Source: JAGWAJ01 sp026707615 (lineage in GTDB: Bacteria; Acidobacteriota; Vicinamibacteria; Vicinamibacterales; UBA8438). From it: a stretch of DNA of 64,000 nt. Both the position numbers and the translations under genes were made by a program. Location of the stretch: the NCBI GenBank assembly GCA_965207595.1, contig CBDBMW010000012.1:1364001-1428000 (forward strand), given 5' to 3'. Below the pieces are notes generated by a model that was given only the letters and a program-made list of their open reading frames with translations, had not been told where the DNA came from and searched no databases. Shown here piece after piece: positions 29,153 to 37,929 of this stretch. How positions within the stretch are numbered: position 1 is the first letter of the stretch; each line of letters begins with the position of its first letter.

Positions 29153-31108
29153 ATGCGGGCGAGCGAAGCAGCGAGCGAGCGCGAGAACCGTGCGCCCCCG
29201 GCGCCTCCGGCGGCGCCGGGCGACCTCGGGCGCGGCCGGCCGGACGACCGCTTCGACGTCATCGTCATCGGCGCGGGTCACGCGGGCTGCGAGGCCGCGC
29301 ATGCCGCCGCGCGGCTCGGCTGCTCCGTCGCCCTCTGCACGCTGTCGGACGCCACGGTCGCCCGGATGCCGTGCAACCCCGCGATCGGCGGCACCGCAAA
29401 GGGCCACATGGTGCGGGAGATCGATGCTCTGGGCGGGCTGATGGGACGCGCGATCGACGCCACCGGGATTCAGTTCAAGCTGCTGAACCGCAGCCGCGGC
29501 CCCGCGGTTCGGTCGCCGCGGGCGCAGGCGGACAAGCGCCGCTACGGCCGCTGGGTGCGCGCCGAGCTCGAGCGCCAGCCGGGCATTCGGTGGGTGTTCG
29601 GGCAGGCGGGTCGCCTGCTCGTGGAGCAGGGCCGTGTGCGGGGCATCGAGCTCGAGCCCGGGCCCGGCAGCGGCGCGGGAGAGCGCATCCGGGGCGGGGC
29701 CGTCATCGTGACCGCCGGGACCTTCCTGAACGGCCTCGTGCACGTCGGACCGGAAAGCCGCCCCGCGGGCCGCGCCGGCGAGCCCCCGTCACGCGCGCTC
29801 GCCGAATCGCTCAAGGCGTGCGGCTTCGCCTGGGGCCGGCTGAAGACAGGAACGCCGCCGCGTCTCGACCGGCGGAGCATCGACTTCTCCGGGTTCGAGG
29901 AGGAACGGGGCGACCGCCCGGCCGTGCCCTTCTCGTTCCTGACCGACGGCATCGATCGGCCCCCGGTGGCGTGCCACCTGCTGCACACGACGGGCCGCGT
30001 GCACGATCTCGTCCGCGCCCACATCGACCAGTCCCCGCTCTACAACGGCCAGATCCGCGGCATCGGCCCCCGCTACTGCCCGTCTCTCGAGGACAAGGTG
30101 ATGCGCTTCCCGGCGCGCGAGCGGCACTTGCTGGTTCTCGAGCCGGAAGGGCTCGACGTCGACGAGATCTACCTCAACGGCTACTCGATGAGCCTGCCGG
30201 CCGCCGTCCAGGAGCGCATGGTGCACGCGTTGCCGGGACTCGAGGGCGCCGTCGTGATGCGCCCCGGCTACGCCGTCGAGTACGACTTCATCCAGCCGAC
30301 CGAGCTCCGCCGTAGCCTGGAGACGCGTCGGGTACGGGGGCTGTTTCTCGCCGGCCAGGTCAACGGGACTTCGGGCTACGAGGAAGCGGCGGCGCAGGGA
30401 ATCGTGGCCGGCATCAACGCGGCCCGTCTCGTTCGCGGCGAACGCCCCTTCGTGCCGACGCGCGCGGAGGCCTACATCGGCGTGCTGGTCGACGACCTGA
30501 CGACCACGGGCTGCCGGGAGCCGTACCGCATGTTCACCTCGCGCGCCGAGCACCGGCTGCTGTTGCGCATCGACAACGCCGATCTGCGCCTGACACCGCG
30601 CGGCCGTCGGGTCGGCCTGGTCGACGACCGGCGCTGGGCCCGCTTCGAGGCGCGCCGCGCGCGGTACGAGGCCAACCGGCAGCGGCTGACCCGCACGACG
30701 GTCACGCTGCCCGACGGAGCGCGGCAACGCGCGTCGCACGCCCTGCGCCGGCCCGACGTGGCCCTCGAAGCGCTGGCGGCGGCCGGGGAGATTGCGCTCG
30801 ACACGTGCCGCGGGCAGGAGCACCTGGACGTGGCCAGTGTCGAGACGGCCTTCAAGTACGCCGGTTACCTCCGGCGCCAGGAGGAGGCGGCCCGCCGCGC
30901 GCGCCGGGACGAGCGGCGGCGCATTCCGCGGACGCTCCGGTACGAGGCGGTCCCGGGCCTGTCGCGCGAGGTCGTCGAGCGGCTCTCCGAGGTGCGACCC
31001 GACACGCTGGGCCAGGCGGGACGGGTGCCGGGGGTGACGCCGGCGGCGGTTGCGGTGCTAGGAGCTTTCGTCGACCGCGCAAGGACGGCGCGCGGCGACG
31101 GTGCCTAG
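29153..31108 (+). CDS. mnmG: tRNA uridine-5-carboxymethylaminomethyl modification enzyme MnmG (GidA)
   Basis: The FAD-dependent partner of MnmE, 651 residues. The N-terminal dinucleotide-binding motif is GAGHAGCEAAHAAARLG, followed by MPCNPAIGGTAKGH, the KTGTPPRLD motif and the C-terminal tRNA-binding region (GYLRRQEE...RIPRTLRYEAVPGLSREV). About 35 extra residues, Ala/Pro/Arg-rich, precede the FAD motif. A GAGGACGG stretch lies before the ATG. It overlaps rsmG by eight bases. Confidence 0.96.
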   Translation: MRASEAASERENRAPPAPPAAPGDLGRGRPDDRFDVIVIGAGHAGCEAAHAAARLGCSVALCTLSDATVARMPCNPAIGGTAKGHMVREIDALGGLMGRAIDATGIQFKLLNRSRGPAVRSPRAQADKRRYGRWVRAELERQPGIRWVFGQAGRLLVEQGRVRGIELEPGPGSGAGERIRGGAVIVTAGTFLNGLVHVGPESRPAGRAGEPPSRALAESLKACGFAWGRLKTGTPPRLDRRSIDFSGFEEERGDRPAVPFSFLTDGIDRPPVACHLLHTTGRVHDLVRAHIDQSPLYNGQIRGIGPRYCPSLEDKVMRFPARERHLLVLEPEGLDVDEIYLNGYSMSLPAAVQERMVHALPGLEGAVVMRPGYAVEYDFIQPTELRRSLETRRVRGLFLAGQVNGTSGYEEAAAQGIVAGINAARLVRGERPFVPTRAEAYIGVLVDDLTTTGCREPYRMFTSRAEHRLLLRIDNADLRLTPRGRRVGLVDDRRWARFEARRARYEANRQRLTRTTVTLPDGARQRASHALRRPDVALEALAAAGEIALDTCRGQEHLDVASVETAFKYAGYLRRQEEAARRARRDERRRIPRTLRYEAVPGLSREVVERLSEVRPDTLGQAGRVPGVTPAAVAVLGAFVDRARTARGDGA

Positions 31109-31754
31109 GCGCGTGCCGTCGCGGCTGGGCGACCGGCTACGGCGCCTCGCGGAGGAAGCCGGCGTTCTGCTGGAGGAATCCCTGGCGGAGCGTCTGGCGG
31201 CCTACGTCGAGTTGCTCCGGCGGTGGAACGCCAAGCTCAATCTCACCCGACTGGACCGCGACGATGCCGGCCTTGCCCGGCTGGCCATCGAGCCGTTGGC
31301 CGCCCTTCCCCACCTCCCGGCGCAGGGGACGCTCGTCGACATCGGCTCCGGCGGCGGGACGCCCGCGGTACCGGTGAAGCTGGCGCGGCCGGAGCTTGGG
31401 CTGCGGATGGTCGAGGCCAGGGCGCGCAAGGCGGCCTTCCTCCGCGAGACGGTCCGGCATCTCGGCCTCGAGCGCACGGACGTGCTCGCCGGGCGGTACG
31501 AAGCGCTCCTGTCGCGGAAGGAGCTGCAGAAGGCGCACGACGCACTGACGGTGCGCGGCGTGCGCCTGAGCCGCGAGGCGCTACGGAGCCTTCAAGCCTT
31601 CGTGGCGCCGGGCGGTGCGCTCCTGCTCTTCCGTGGCCCCGAACCGGAAGATGCCTGGCGTGACGCCTCGCCCGCCCTCGTGCGGGAGGCTACGGTCCCG
31701 CTCGGCGGGGCGGCGGGAAGCCGTCTTGTCGTCCTGCGCCGGCGGGCGGTCTGA
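31101..31754 (+). CDS. rsmG: 16S rRNA (guanine527-N7)-methyltransferase RsmG (GidB)
   Basis: A 217-residue SAM-dependent methyltransferase. WNAKLNLT near residue 45, the SAM loop VDIGSGGGTPAVPVKLARPE and the following acidic VEARARKAAFLRE match RsmG. The GTG start lies inside the end of mnmG, the normal mnmG-rsmG-parA-parB order. The last 30 codons (about 31662-31754) are the template of fragments repeated several times in the array downstream. The stop codon sits in a small hairpin (GGCGGT/ACCGCC, 31745-31759). Confidence 0.93.
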   Translation: MPRRVPSRLGDRLRRLAEEAGVLLEESLAERLAAYVELLRRWNAKLNLTRLDRDDAGLARLAIEPLAALPHLPAQGTLVDIGSGGGTPAVPVKLARPELGLRMVEARARKAAFLRETVRHLGLERTDVLAGRYEALLSRKELQKAHDALTVRGVRLSREALRSLQAFVAPGGALLLFRGPEPEDAWRDASPALVREATVPLGGAAGSRLVVLRRRAV

Positions 31755-31770
31755 CCGCCGGCGCGCGGAG

Positions 31771-31786
31771 TGTTCCACGTGGAACA
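31771..31786. promoter_or_regulatory. parS site 1
   Basis: TGTTCCACGTGGAACA, a perfect 16-bp palindrome. It differs from the common parS TGTTTCACGTGAAACA at two symmetric positions. It lies 17 bp after the rsmG stop. Confidence 0.85.
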
Positions 31787-31894
31787 TCTGACGGGAGCGT
31801 CCGGGGTGGCATCGACGTCGCGCCAGGCGCCTGGGTGGCCTCGCGCCGGTCGGCCGGCCGGCGGGTCGGCGCTCCAACGCCACGCGGCACGGGC

Positions 31895-31988
31895 GACGCC
31901 TCGCCCGCTCTCCGCGCGGGAGGCTACGGTCCCGCTCGGCGCGGAGGCGGAAGGCTGTCTCGTGTTCCTGCGCCGGCGGCCGGTCTGA
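31895..31988 (+). pseudogene. duplicated rsmG 3' fragment, copy 1
   Basis: The DNA repeats the end of rsmG at an offset of about 234 bp. It still reads REATVPLGAEAEGCLVFLRR, compared with REATVPLGGAAGSRLVVLRR in the real gene, and ends with the same stop-codon hairpin. It lacks the catalytic domain and cannot encode a methyltransferase. Confidence 0.75.
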
Positions 31989-32004
31989 CTGCCGGCGCGC
32001 GGAG

Positions 32005-32020
32005 TGTTCCACGTGGAACA
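32005..32020. promoter_or_regulatory. parS site 2
   Basis: Perfect palindrome TGTTCCACGTGGAACA, 234 bp after site 1 in the same context. Confidence 0.85.
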
Positions 32021-32129
32021 TCTGACGGGAGCGTCCGGGGTGGCATCGACCCGCGCCGGGTGCCTGGGTGGCTTCGCGCGGGGCGGCCGGCCGGCCGTCG
32101 GGTCGGTGCTCGAACGCCACGCGGCACGG

Positions 32130-32225
32130 GCGACGCCTCGCCCGCTCGCCTCGCGGGAGGCTACGGTCCCGCTCGGCGCGGAGGCGGAAGGCTGTCTCGT
32201 GTTCCTGCGCCGGCGGGCGGTCTGA
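32130..32225 (+). pseudogene. duplicated rsmG 3' fragment, copy 2
   Basis: A second, well-conserved repeat of the rsmG end, reading SREATVPLGAEAEGCLVFLRR and ending in the same stop-codon hairpin. It is more similar to copy 1 than to the real gene, which suggests successive duplication or gene conversion within the array. Confidence 0.75.
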
Positions 32226-32241
32226 CTGCCGGCGCGCGGAG

Positions 32242-32257
32242 TGTTCCACGTGGAGCA
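32242..32257. promoter_or_regulatory. parS site 3 (one mismatch)
   Basis: TGTTCCACGTGGAGCA; one substitution in the right arm compared with sites 1 and 2. Confidence 0.75.
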
Positions 32258-32376
32258 TCTGACGGGAGCCGTCCGGGGGTGCATCGACGTCGCGCCAGCG
32301 CCTGGGTGGCGTCGCGCCGGTCGGCCGGCCGTCGGGCGGGTCGGTGCTCCAAACGCCGCACGAGGGCGGCGACGCC

Positions 32377-32438
32377 TCGCCCGCTGTCCGCGCGGGAGGC
32401 TACGGTCCCGCTCGGCGCAGTGGCGGCGGCCGGTCTGA
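32377..32438 (+). pseudogene. duplicated rsmG 3' fragment, copy 3 (internally deleted)
   Basis: It reads SAREATVPLGAVAAAGL and then stops; about 30 bp of the LVVLRRR coding part are missing. It shows the rsmG part decaying while the neighbouring palindrome is kept. Confidence 0.65.
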
Positions 32439-32455
32439 CTGCCCGGCGCGCGGAG

Positions 32456-32471
32456 TGTTCCACGTGGAACG
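32456..32471. promoter_or_regulatory. parS site 4 (last base changed)
   Basis: TGTTCCACGTGGAACG; 15 of 16 bases match the perfect palindrome. Confidence 0.75.
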
Positions 32472-32792
32472 TCTGACGGGAGCGTCCGGGGGTGCATCGA
32501 CGTCGCGCCAGCGCCTGGGTGGCGTCGCGCCGGTCGGCCGGCCGGCCGTCGGGCGGGTCGGCGCCCTTCAGCGCCGCGCGGCATGGGCGACACGTCGCCC
32601 GCCCTCGTGCGGGAAGCACGGCGAGGCCGACGCCGGCCGCAGGTCCCGACGACCGTCCCGCTCGACGGGGCGGCGAGAGGCGTCTTGTCGTCCCCGCAGC
32701 GGGGGGGGCGACGGCTCGCCCGCTGGGCGGGGCTTCCGGGAACAGTCTCGCCGTCCTGAGCCGTCGGGCGGTCTGACCGCCGGCGCGCGGAG

Positions 32793-32808
32793 TGTTCCAC
32801 GTGGAACA
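32793..32808. promoter_or_regulatory. parS site 5
   Basis: Perfect TGTTCCACGTGGAACA, preceded by the GGCGGTctgACCGCC hairpin and GCGCGCGGAG as in sites 1-4. Confidence 0.85.
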
Positions 32809-32947
32809 TCTGACGGAGCGTCAGGCGTGGAGTGTCGCTTCGCCCACCCCTGGCGGAGAGGCGAACAGTGGGCGCTCCCAGGGGCACCGGGATGCTGTCC
32901 CTCGCAGTTCTGCGTCGCCGGCAGTTCTGACTGCCCGCACCGCGGCA

Positions 32948-32963
32948 TGTTCCACGTGGAGCA
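32948..32963. promoter_or_regulatory. parS site 6 (one mismatch)
   Basis: TGTTCCACGTGGAGCA. The upstream GCGCGCGGAG element is replaced by CACCGCGGCA, so only the palindrome and the CTGACGGAGC flank remain. Confidence 0.75.
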
Positions 32964-33106
32964 TCTGACGGAGCCGTCGGGGCGTCGTGTGACGTGACGT
33001 CTTGCCCGCCGCGGCGCGGGAGGCGTCGGTGGGCGCTCACAGAGGCACCCGGGAAGCTGCCCCGTCGACCTGCGCCGCCGGGACGGCCTGACCGCCGGAC
33101 CACGCA

Positions 33107-33122
33107 TGTTCCACGTGAAGCA
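33107..33122. promoter_or_regulatory. parS site 7 (variant)
   Basis: TGTTCCACGTGAAGCA. The right half has GTGAA, as in the common parS consensus. Confidence 0.7.
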
Positions 33123-33231
33123 CCTGATGGAGCGTCAAGGCGCGGAGTGGTGGGGCCGCTCCCAAGGGCACCGAGAGCCTGCCCCTGGCCGTTGTGCGTC
33201 GCCGGGACGGCTGATGCCCGGACCACGGCGT

Positions 33232-33247
33232 TGTTCCACGTGGAACA
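33232..33247. promoter_or_regulatory. parS site 8
   Basis: Perfect TGTTCCACGTGGAACA, although the surrounding unit is strongly shortened. Confidence 0.85.
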
Positions 33248-33330
33248 TCTGACGGAGCGTCGGTGCCGCCTCCCAGAGGCACCCGGAAGCCCCTCCTCGT
33301 CGACCTGCGCGGGCGGGCGGCTGACCGGCG

Positions 33331-33346
33331 TGTTCCAACGTGGCAC
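33331..33346. promoter_or_regulatory. decayed parS-like sequence
   Basis: TGTTCCAACGTGGCACC: an inserted A in the centre and a changed right arm. Another remnant, GCTGCCGCGTGGAGCA, lies at 33531-33546 before CCTGACGGAGCG. Both keep the conserved flank but probably bind ParB weakly or not at all. Confidence 0.5.
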
Positions 33347-33687
33347 CCATCCCGGAGCGTCAGGTGTGGGGACGGTGGGGGCTGGGGCCGACCCGGAGCC
33401 TGCGACGGGTTGGCGGCGGCTCGCCCGCCCTCGCGCGGGAGGCGTCGGCTCCGATCCGCTGGTGCACCGGGCAACCGTCTCGGCGTCCGGCGTCGGCAGG
33501 ACCGGCTTGACCCACCGGATTCGTGAGGGTGCTGCCGCGTGGAGCACCTGACGGAGCGCCAAAGCGGCTGGCAGCACCGGCGCGTCAGGCGCTTGGCGGC
33601 TCGAGCCTGGCGGCCGTCGGCGGGCTGGCGGCCGTCGGCGCCGAGCGGAACGCGGCGGCGATCTCGGCGGGCGCGGGCGACGCAGAT

Positions 33688-33716
33688 TTGACGCTGGCCC
33701 AGCATGAGTGTACTCT
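33688..33716 (+). promoter_or_regulatory. parA: parAB promoter (TTGACG - 17 bp - TACTCT)
   Basis: TTGACG (33688-33693) and TACTCT (33711-33716) are separated by exactly 17 bp. Start near 33723; the leader of about 37 nt runs into an inverted repeat at the parA start codon. This gives parAB its own promoter downstream of the array. Confidence 0.7.
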
Positions 33717-33752
33717 CTACGCGACGGACGCGCGTGGCATCGGCCAACCTAA

Positions 33753-33780
33753 CGAAATTATGTTGAGAGACCTAATTTCG
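33753..33780 (+). promoter_or_regulatory. inverted repeat around the parA start codon
   Basis: CGAAATTA (33753-33760) and TAATTTCG (33773-33780) form a perfect 8-bp inverted repeat with a 12-nt spacer; flanking CTAA and TTTAG could extend it. The A of the parA ATG is the last base of the left arm. In this GC-rich genome such an AT-rich repeat stands out. It could be an operator or an RNA hairpin limiting translation. Confidence 0.5.
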
Positions 33781-34608
33781 GGCTTTAGACCAAAGGCGCG
33801 GGTCAAGAAGATCTTCGCCGTCACGAACCAGAAGGGCGGCGTCGGGAAGACGACGACGGCGATCAATCTGGCCGCGTCGGTCGCGCTCGCCGATCGGAGG
33901 GTCCTGATCGTGGACATGGACCCGCAGGGCAACCTGACGAGCGGGGTCGGCCTGAAGGGATCGGTGCCGGAGGGGCGCACCGTCTACGACGCCCTGACCG
34001 CGGCCGGCTCCCCGGACGTCGGCCGGTTCATCGTGCCGACGGCGGTGACCGGCCTGTCCCTGATGCCGGCGGACCGCAACCTCGCCGGGGCGGAGGTCGA
34101 GCTGGTCGGCATCGCCAATCGCGAGACGCGGCTGCGGCCGCTCCTGCGGCAGGCGCACGCCCGCTTCGACTACATCTTCATCGACACGCCGCCCTCGCTC
34201 GGCCTGCTGACTCTCAATGCCCTGGTCGCCGCCGAGGCCGTGCTGATTCCGCTGACGTGCGAGTACTTCGCGCTGGAAGGCCTCGCGGATCTCACGTCGA
34301 CGCTCCGCCGCGTGCAGGCGCAGCTCAATCCGGACCTGGTGATCGCGGGGGTGCTTCTGACGATGGCGGACCTGAGGACCAACCTCGGGCAGCAGGTGGC
34401 CGGCGAGGTGCGCGACTTCTTCCGGGAGAAGGTCTTCGAGACGACCATCCCGCGCAACGTGCGCCTGGGCGAGGCGCCGAGCTATGGGCTTCCGGCCATC
34501 CTCTACGACGTCAAGTCGAAGGGCGCGTCGGCGTACTCGGCCCTCGCGCTCGAGTTCCTGCGCCGGGCGTCGCGCCCGCCCGAGCGCGGAGTCGCGATCG
34601 ATGACTGA
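33760..34608 (+). CDS. parA: chromosome-partitioning ATPase ParA (Soj)
   Basis: ParA binds DNA non-specifically in its ATP form and drives movement of ParB-parS complexes. The 282-residue product begins MLRDLISGFRPKARVKKIFAVTN, then the deviant Walker A KGGVGKTTT, VDMDPQGNLTSG and IDTPPSLGLLTLNALVAA. The ATG at 33760 is the only good start before the Walker motif; the frame is open further upstream only because the parS array has few stops. parB begins eight bases before its end. The size fits a chromosomal Soj-type ParA without the DNA-binding extension of plasmid forms. Confidence 0.95.
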   Translation: MLRDLISGFRPKARVKKIFAVTNQKGGVGKTTTAINLAASVALADRRVLIVDMDPQGNLTSGVGLKGSVPEGRTVYDALTAAGSPDVGRFIVPTAVTGLSLMPADRNLAGAEVELVGIANRETRLRPLLRQAHARFDYIFIDTPPSLGLLTLNALVAAEAVLIPLTCEYFALEGLADLTSTLRRVQAQLNPDLVIAGVLLTMADLRTNLGQQVAGEVRDFFREKVFETTIPRNVRLGEAPSYGLPAILYDVKSKGASAYSALALEFLRRASRPPERGVAIDD

Positions 34609-35458
34609 CAAGCGCAAGGCCCTGGGCCGCGGCTTGCGGGCGCTGATTCCGGAGCCGGTGGCGCCGCTGCGGCGGGAACCCGCCCAGGAGGTGGACCTCG
34701 ACCTCCTGCGTCCCAATCGCGAGCAGCCCCGCGGCATCATCGAGGACGCACGGCTCGAGGAGCTGGCGGCGTCCATCCGGTCGCACGGGATCATCCAGCC
34801 GCTCGTGGTCAGCCGCCAGGAGGACGGCAAGTTCGAGATCGTCGCGGGGGAGCGCCGGTGGCGGGCCGCGCAGCGGGCCGGACTCCTGCGGGTGCCGGTG
34901 GTCGAGCGGACCGTCGCGAACAGCAAGCGCCTCGAGCTGGCCCTGATCGAGAACATCCAGCGCGAGGACCTGAACGCGATCGAGACCGCCGCGGCGTACG
35001 CGCGTCTGGCCGACGAGTTCGGGTTCACGCAGGAGGAGATCGCGCGCTCGGTCGGCCGGGACCGGGCGACGGTCGCGAACTACCAGCGGCTGCTGCGGCT
35101 CCCGGCCGAGGTCCGCGCGGAGGTCGCCTCGGGCGCCCTCTCGATGGGGCACGCACGCGCCCTGGCGGGCCTGGCCGACGAGCAGGCGCAACTCGAGATC
35201 GCCCGCGAGGTGCTCGCGCGGGACCTCTCGGTGCGCGAGACCGAGGCCCTCGTCAAGGGGCGCTCGGAGCCGCCGCGCCCGGTGCCGGAGCCGCCGCCTC
35301 CCGACGTGCACACCCGCGCGGCCGAGGATCGCCTCAAGGTGGCGCTCGGCACCCGGGTCCGCATCGTCCGCCGCGGCAAGCGCGGCCGGATCGAGATCTC
35401 GTTCGTCTCCGAGGACGAGCTCCAGCGGCTCTACGAGCAGCTCACCAACGGCGCCTGA
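34601..35458 (+). CDS. parB: chromosome-partitioning protein ParB (Spo0J), parS-binding CTPase
   Basis: A 285-residue ParB. It starts KRKALGRGLRALIP, the ParA-stimulating N-terminal peptide. The CTPase motif is GERRWRAAQRAGL, with LIENIQREDLNAIETA nearby. The DNA-binding helix-turn-helix follows (FGFTQEEIARSVGRDRATVANYQRLLRLP), then SMGHARALAGL and a C-terminal dimerisation domain. Loading at parS and sliding along DNA as a CTP-dependent clamp is established for this family. The array just upstream of parA is its evident target. The gene overlaps parA by eight bases. Confidence 0.95.
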   Translation: MTDKRKALGRGLRALIPEPVAPLRREPAQEVDLDLLRPNREQPRGIIEDARLEELAASIRSHGIIQPLVVSRQEDGKFEIVAGERRWRAAQRAGLLRVPVVERTVANSKRLELALIENIQREDLNAIETAAAYARLADEFGFTQEEIARSVGRDRATVANYQRLLRLPAEVRAEVASGALSMGHARALAGLADEQAQLEIAREVLARDLSVRETEALVKGRSEPPRPVPEPPPPDVHTRAAEDRLKVALGTRVRIVRRGKRGRIEISFVSEDELQRLYEQLTNGA

Positions 35459-35595
35459 CGTCCGCCGTCGCCCCGACCGTCCGCAGACCTCGGGTCTCGG
35501 CCGCTCCGGGTTCCCGCTCGCGTCCGCCCGGTGCCTCTCGGGCGGCTTTCGGCGGACCGCGAATCCCCGCCGGGGTCCGCCGGCCCGGGACGCGC

Positions 35596-35624
35596 CCCGC
35601 CGGCTTGCCGGCTCCTCCGGCGGG
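35596..35624 (+). terminator. hairpin after parB
   Basis: CCCGCCGG (35596-35603) and CCGGCGGG (35617-35624) form a perfect 8-bp stem with a 13-nt loop, followed by ATGGTAT. It lies 137 bp after parB and overlaps the promoter of the atp genes. Confidence 0.5.
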
Positions 35625-35634
35625 ATGGTATAAA
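35605..35634 (+). promoter_or_regulatory. atpH: atpHAGDC promoter (TTGCCG - 18 bp - TATAAA)
   Basis: TTGCCG (35605-35610) lies inside the loop of the preceding hairpin; TATAAA (35629-35634) follows after 18 bp. Start near 35641. Confidence 0.6.
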
Positions 35635-35640
35635 TGCCTG

Positions 35641-35826
35641 TTTGGCCTGCCGGCGCAGGGCCGGACGTGCCCGGCCGGACATGCCCACGGGGCGTGACGG
35701 ACGCGGGCCCCGGGTACGCGGGTCGGACGCGAGCGGGCTCTTCCGAGCGCGGGCAACCGCTTTCCCTGAGCGCGCACTGGCTTTCTCGAACGCGGGCGAG
35801 CGGGCACGCCGGTCGCCAACCCCACG
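35641..35826 (+). other. long leader of the atp operon, no gene seen
   Basis: About 185 nt separate the predicted transcription start from atpH. The stretch is GC-rich, with short self-complementary runs (GGGCCCCGGG near 35705, CCGGACGTGCCCGGCCGG near 35661). I recognise no riboswitch or small gene. The rest of the parB-atpH gap (35459-35595) also shows no gene. Confidence 0.35.
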
Positions 35827-36375
35827 ATGACGCAGCGAGCAGCGGCGATGAGGTACGCGCGGGCGCTTCTCGAAGTGGCCCTGCAGGACGGAGACCCGGA
35901 CCGCGTCGAGCGGGAGCTCGCGCAGTTCACCGGGCTCCTCGACGAGCACCCGGTGCTGGGTCGGGCGCTCCTCAACCCGGCCGTCGCGCCCGCCCGCAAG
36001 CGGGCCGTCGTTTCCGGGATCGTGGAGCAGGACGGCGCCCTGTCGCCACTCGTCGCGCGCCTGCTGCAGATGCTGGCGGAGCGCGACCGCCTCGCCCTGT
36101 TGCCGGACCTGCTCGACCTCTATCGCGCGCGCCTGAACGACCACCGGGGCATCGTGCGGGCGCGGATCACGACCGCCACGCCGCTCGACGACACGCGCGC
36201 GGCGGCCCTCGAGCGGGCCCTCGGGCAGGCGACGGGCCGCCAGGTGCGCATCGAGCGCAGCGTGGACCCGGCCCTCGTGGGCGGCCTCGTGGCGCAGGTC
36301 GGCGGCGTCGTCTACGACGGGAGCGTGACGCGGCACCTCGATCGGCTCCGGCAGGAGTTCGGCAGCCGGGTCTGA
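35827..36375 (+). CDS. atpH: F1Fo ATP synthase delta subunit
   Basis: A 182-residue OSCP/delta subunit, the peripheral-stalk link between F1 and Fo. It starts MTQRAAAMRYARALLEVALQ and carries the family C-terminal block DPALVGGLVAQVGGVVYDGSV. atpA follows after 20 bp. It opens a run that contains only F1 genes: atpH, A, G, D, C. The Fo genes (atpB, E, F) are absent, although atpF usually stands directly before atpH. Confidence 0.93.
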   Translation: MTQRAAAMRYARALLEVALQDGDPDRVERELAQFTGLLDEHPVLGRALLNPAVAPARKRAVVSGIVEQDGALSPLVARLLQMLAERDRLALLPDLLDLYRARLNDHRGIVRARITTATPLDDTRAAALERALGQATGRQVRIERSVDPALVGGLVAQVGGVVYDGSVTRHLDRLRQEFGSRV

Positions 36376-36395
36376 GCCCGGCACGGTATCGAAGG

Positions 36396-37922
<1,527 letters not shown>

Positions 37923-37929
37923 ATAGAAG

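Larger units (their letters stand above)
31755..33560. repeat. tandem array of parS sites and rsmG 3'-end fragments
   Basis: This 1.8-kb stretch between rsmG and parA holds no convincing gene. It consists of tandem units with the order: fragment of the rsmG 3' end, its stop codon in a small hairpin, GCGCGCGGAG, a 16-bp parS palindrome and a conserved CTGACGGGAGCGTC flank. A 100- to 150-bp GC-rich spacer follows. Palindrome starts are at 31771, 32005, 32242, 32456, 32793, 32948, 33107 and 33232, with decayed copies at 33331 and 33530, so the spacing is 234, 237, 214, 337, 155, 159, 125, 99 and 199 bp. The first three units are well conserved; later ones are shortened and diverged except at the palindrome. 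Short open frames here begin with FHVEHLT encoded by parS and are probably not genes. Confidence 0.85.

Noticed and set aside
31770..32997. Short open frames starting (M/V)FHVEHLTG in the array, looking like a family of small repeated proteins
   Set aside because: The shared start is simply the translation of the parS palindrome and its flank, and the shared end is the duplicated rsmG tail. There is no ribosome-binding site.
31755..33560. CRISPR array or phage attachment repeats
   Set aside because: The repeated element is a 16-bp palindrome with irregular 99- to 337-bp spacing. No cas, integrase or tRNA gene is near.
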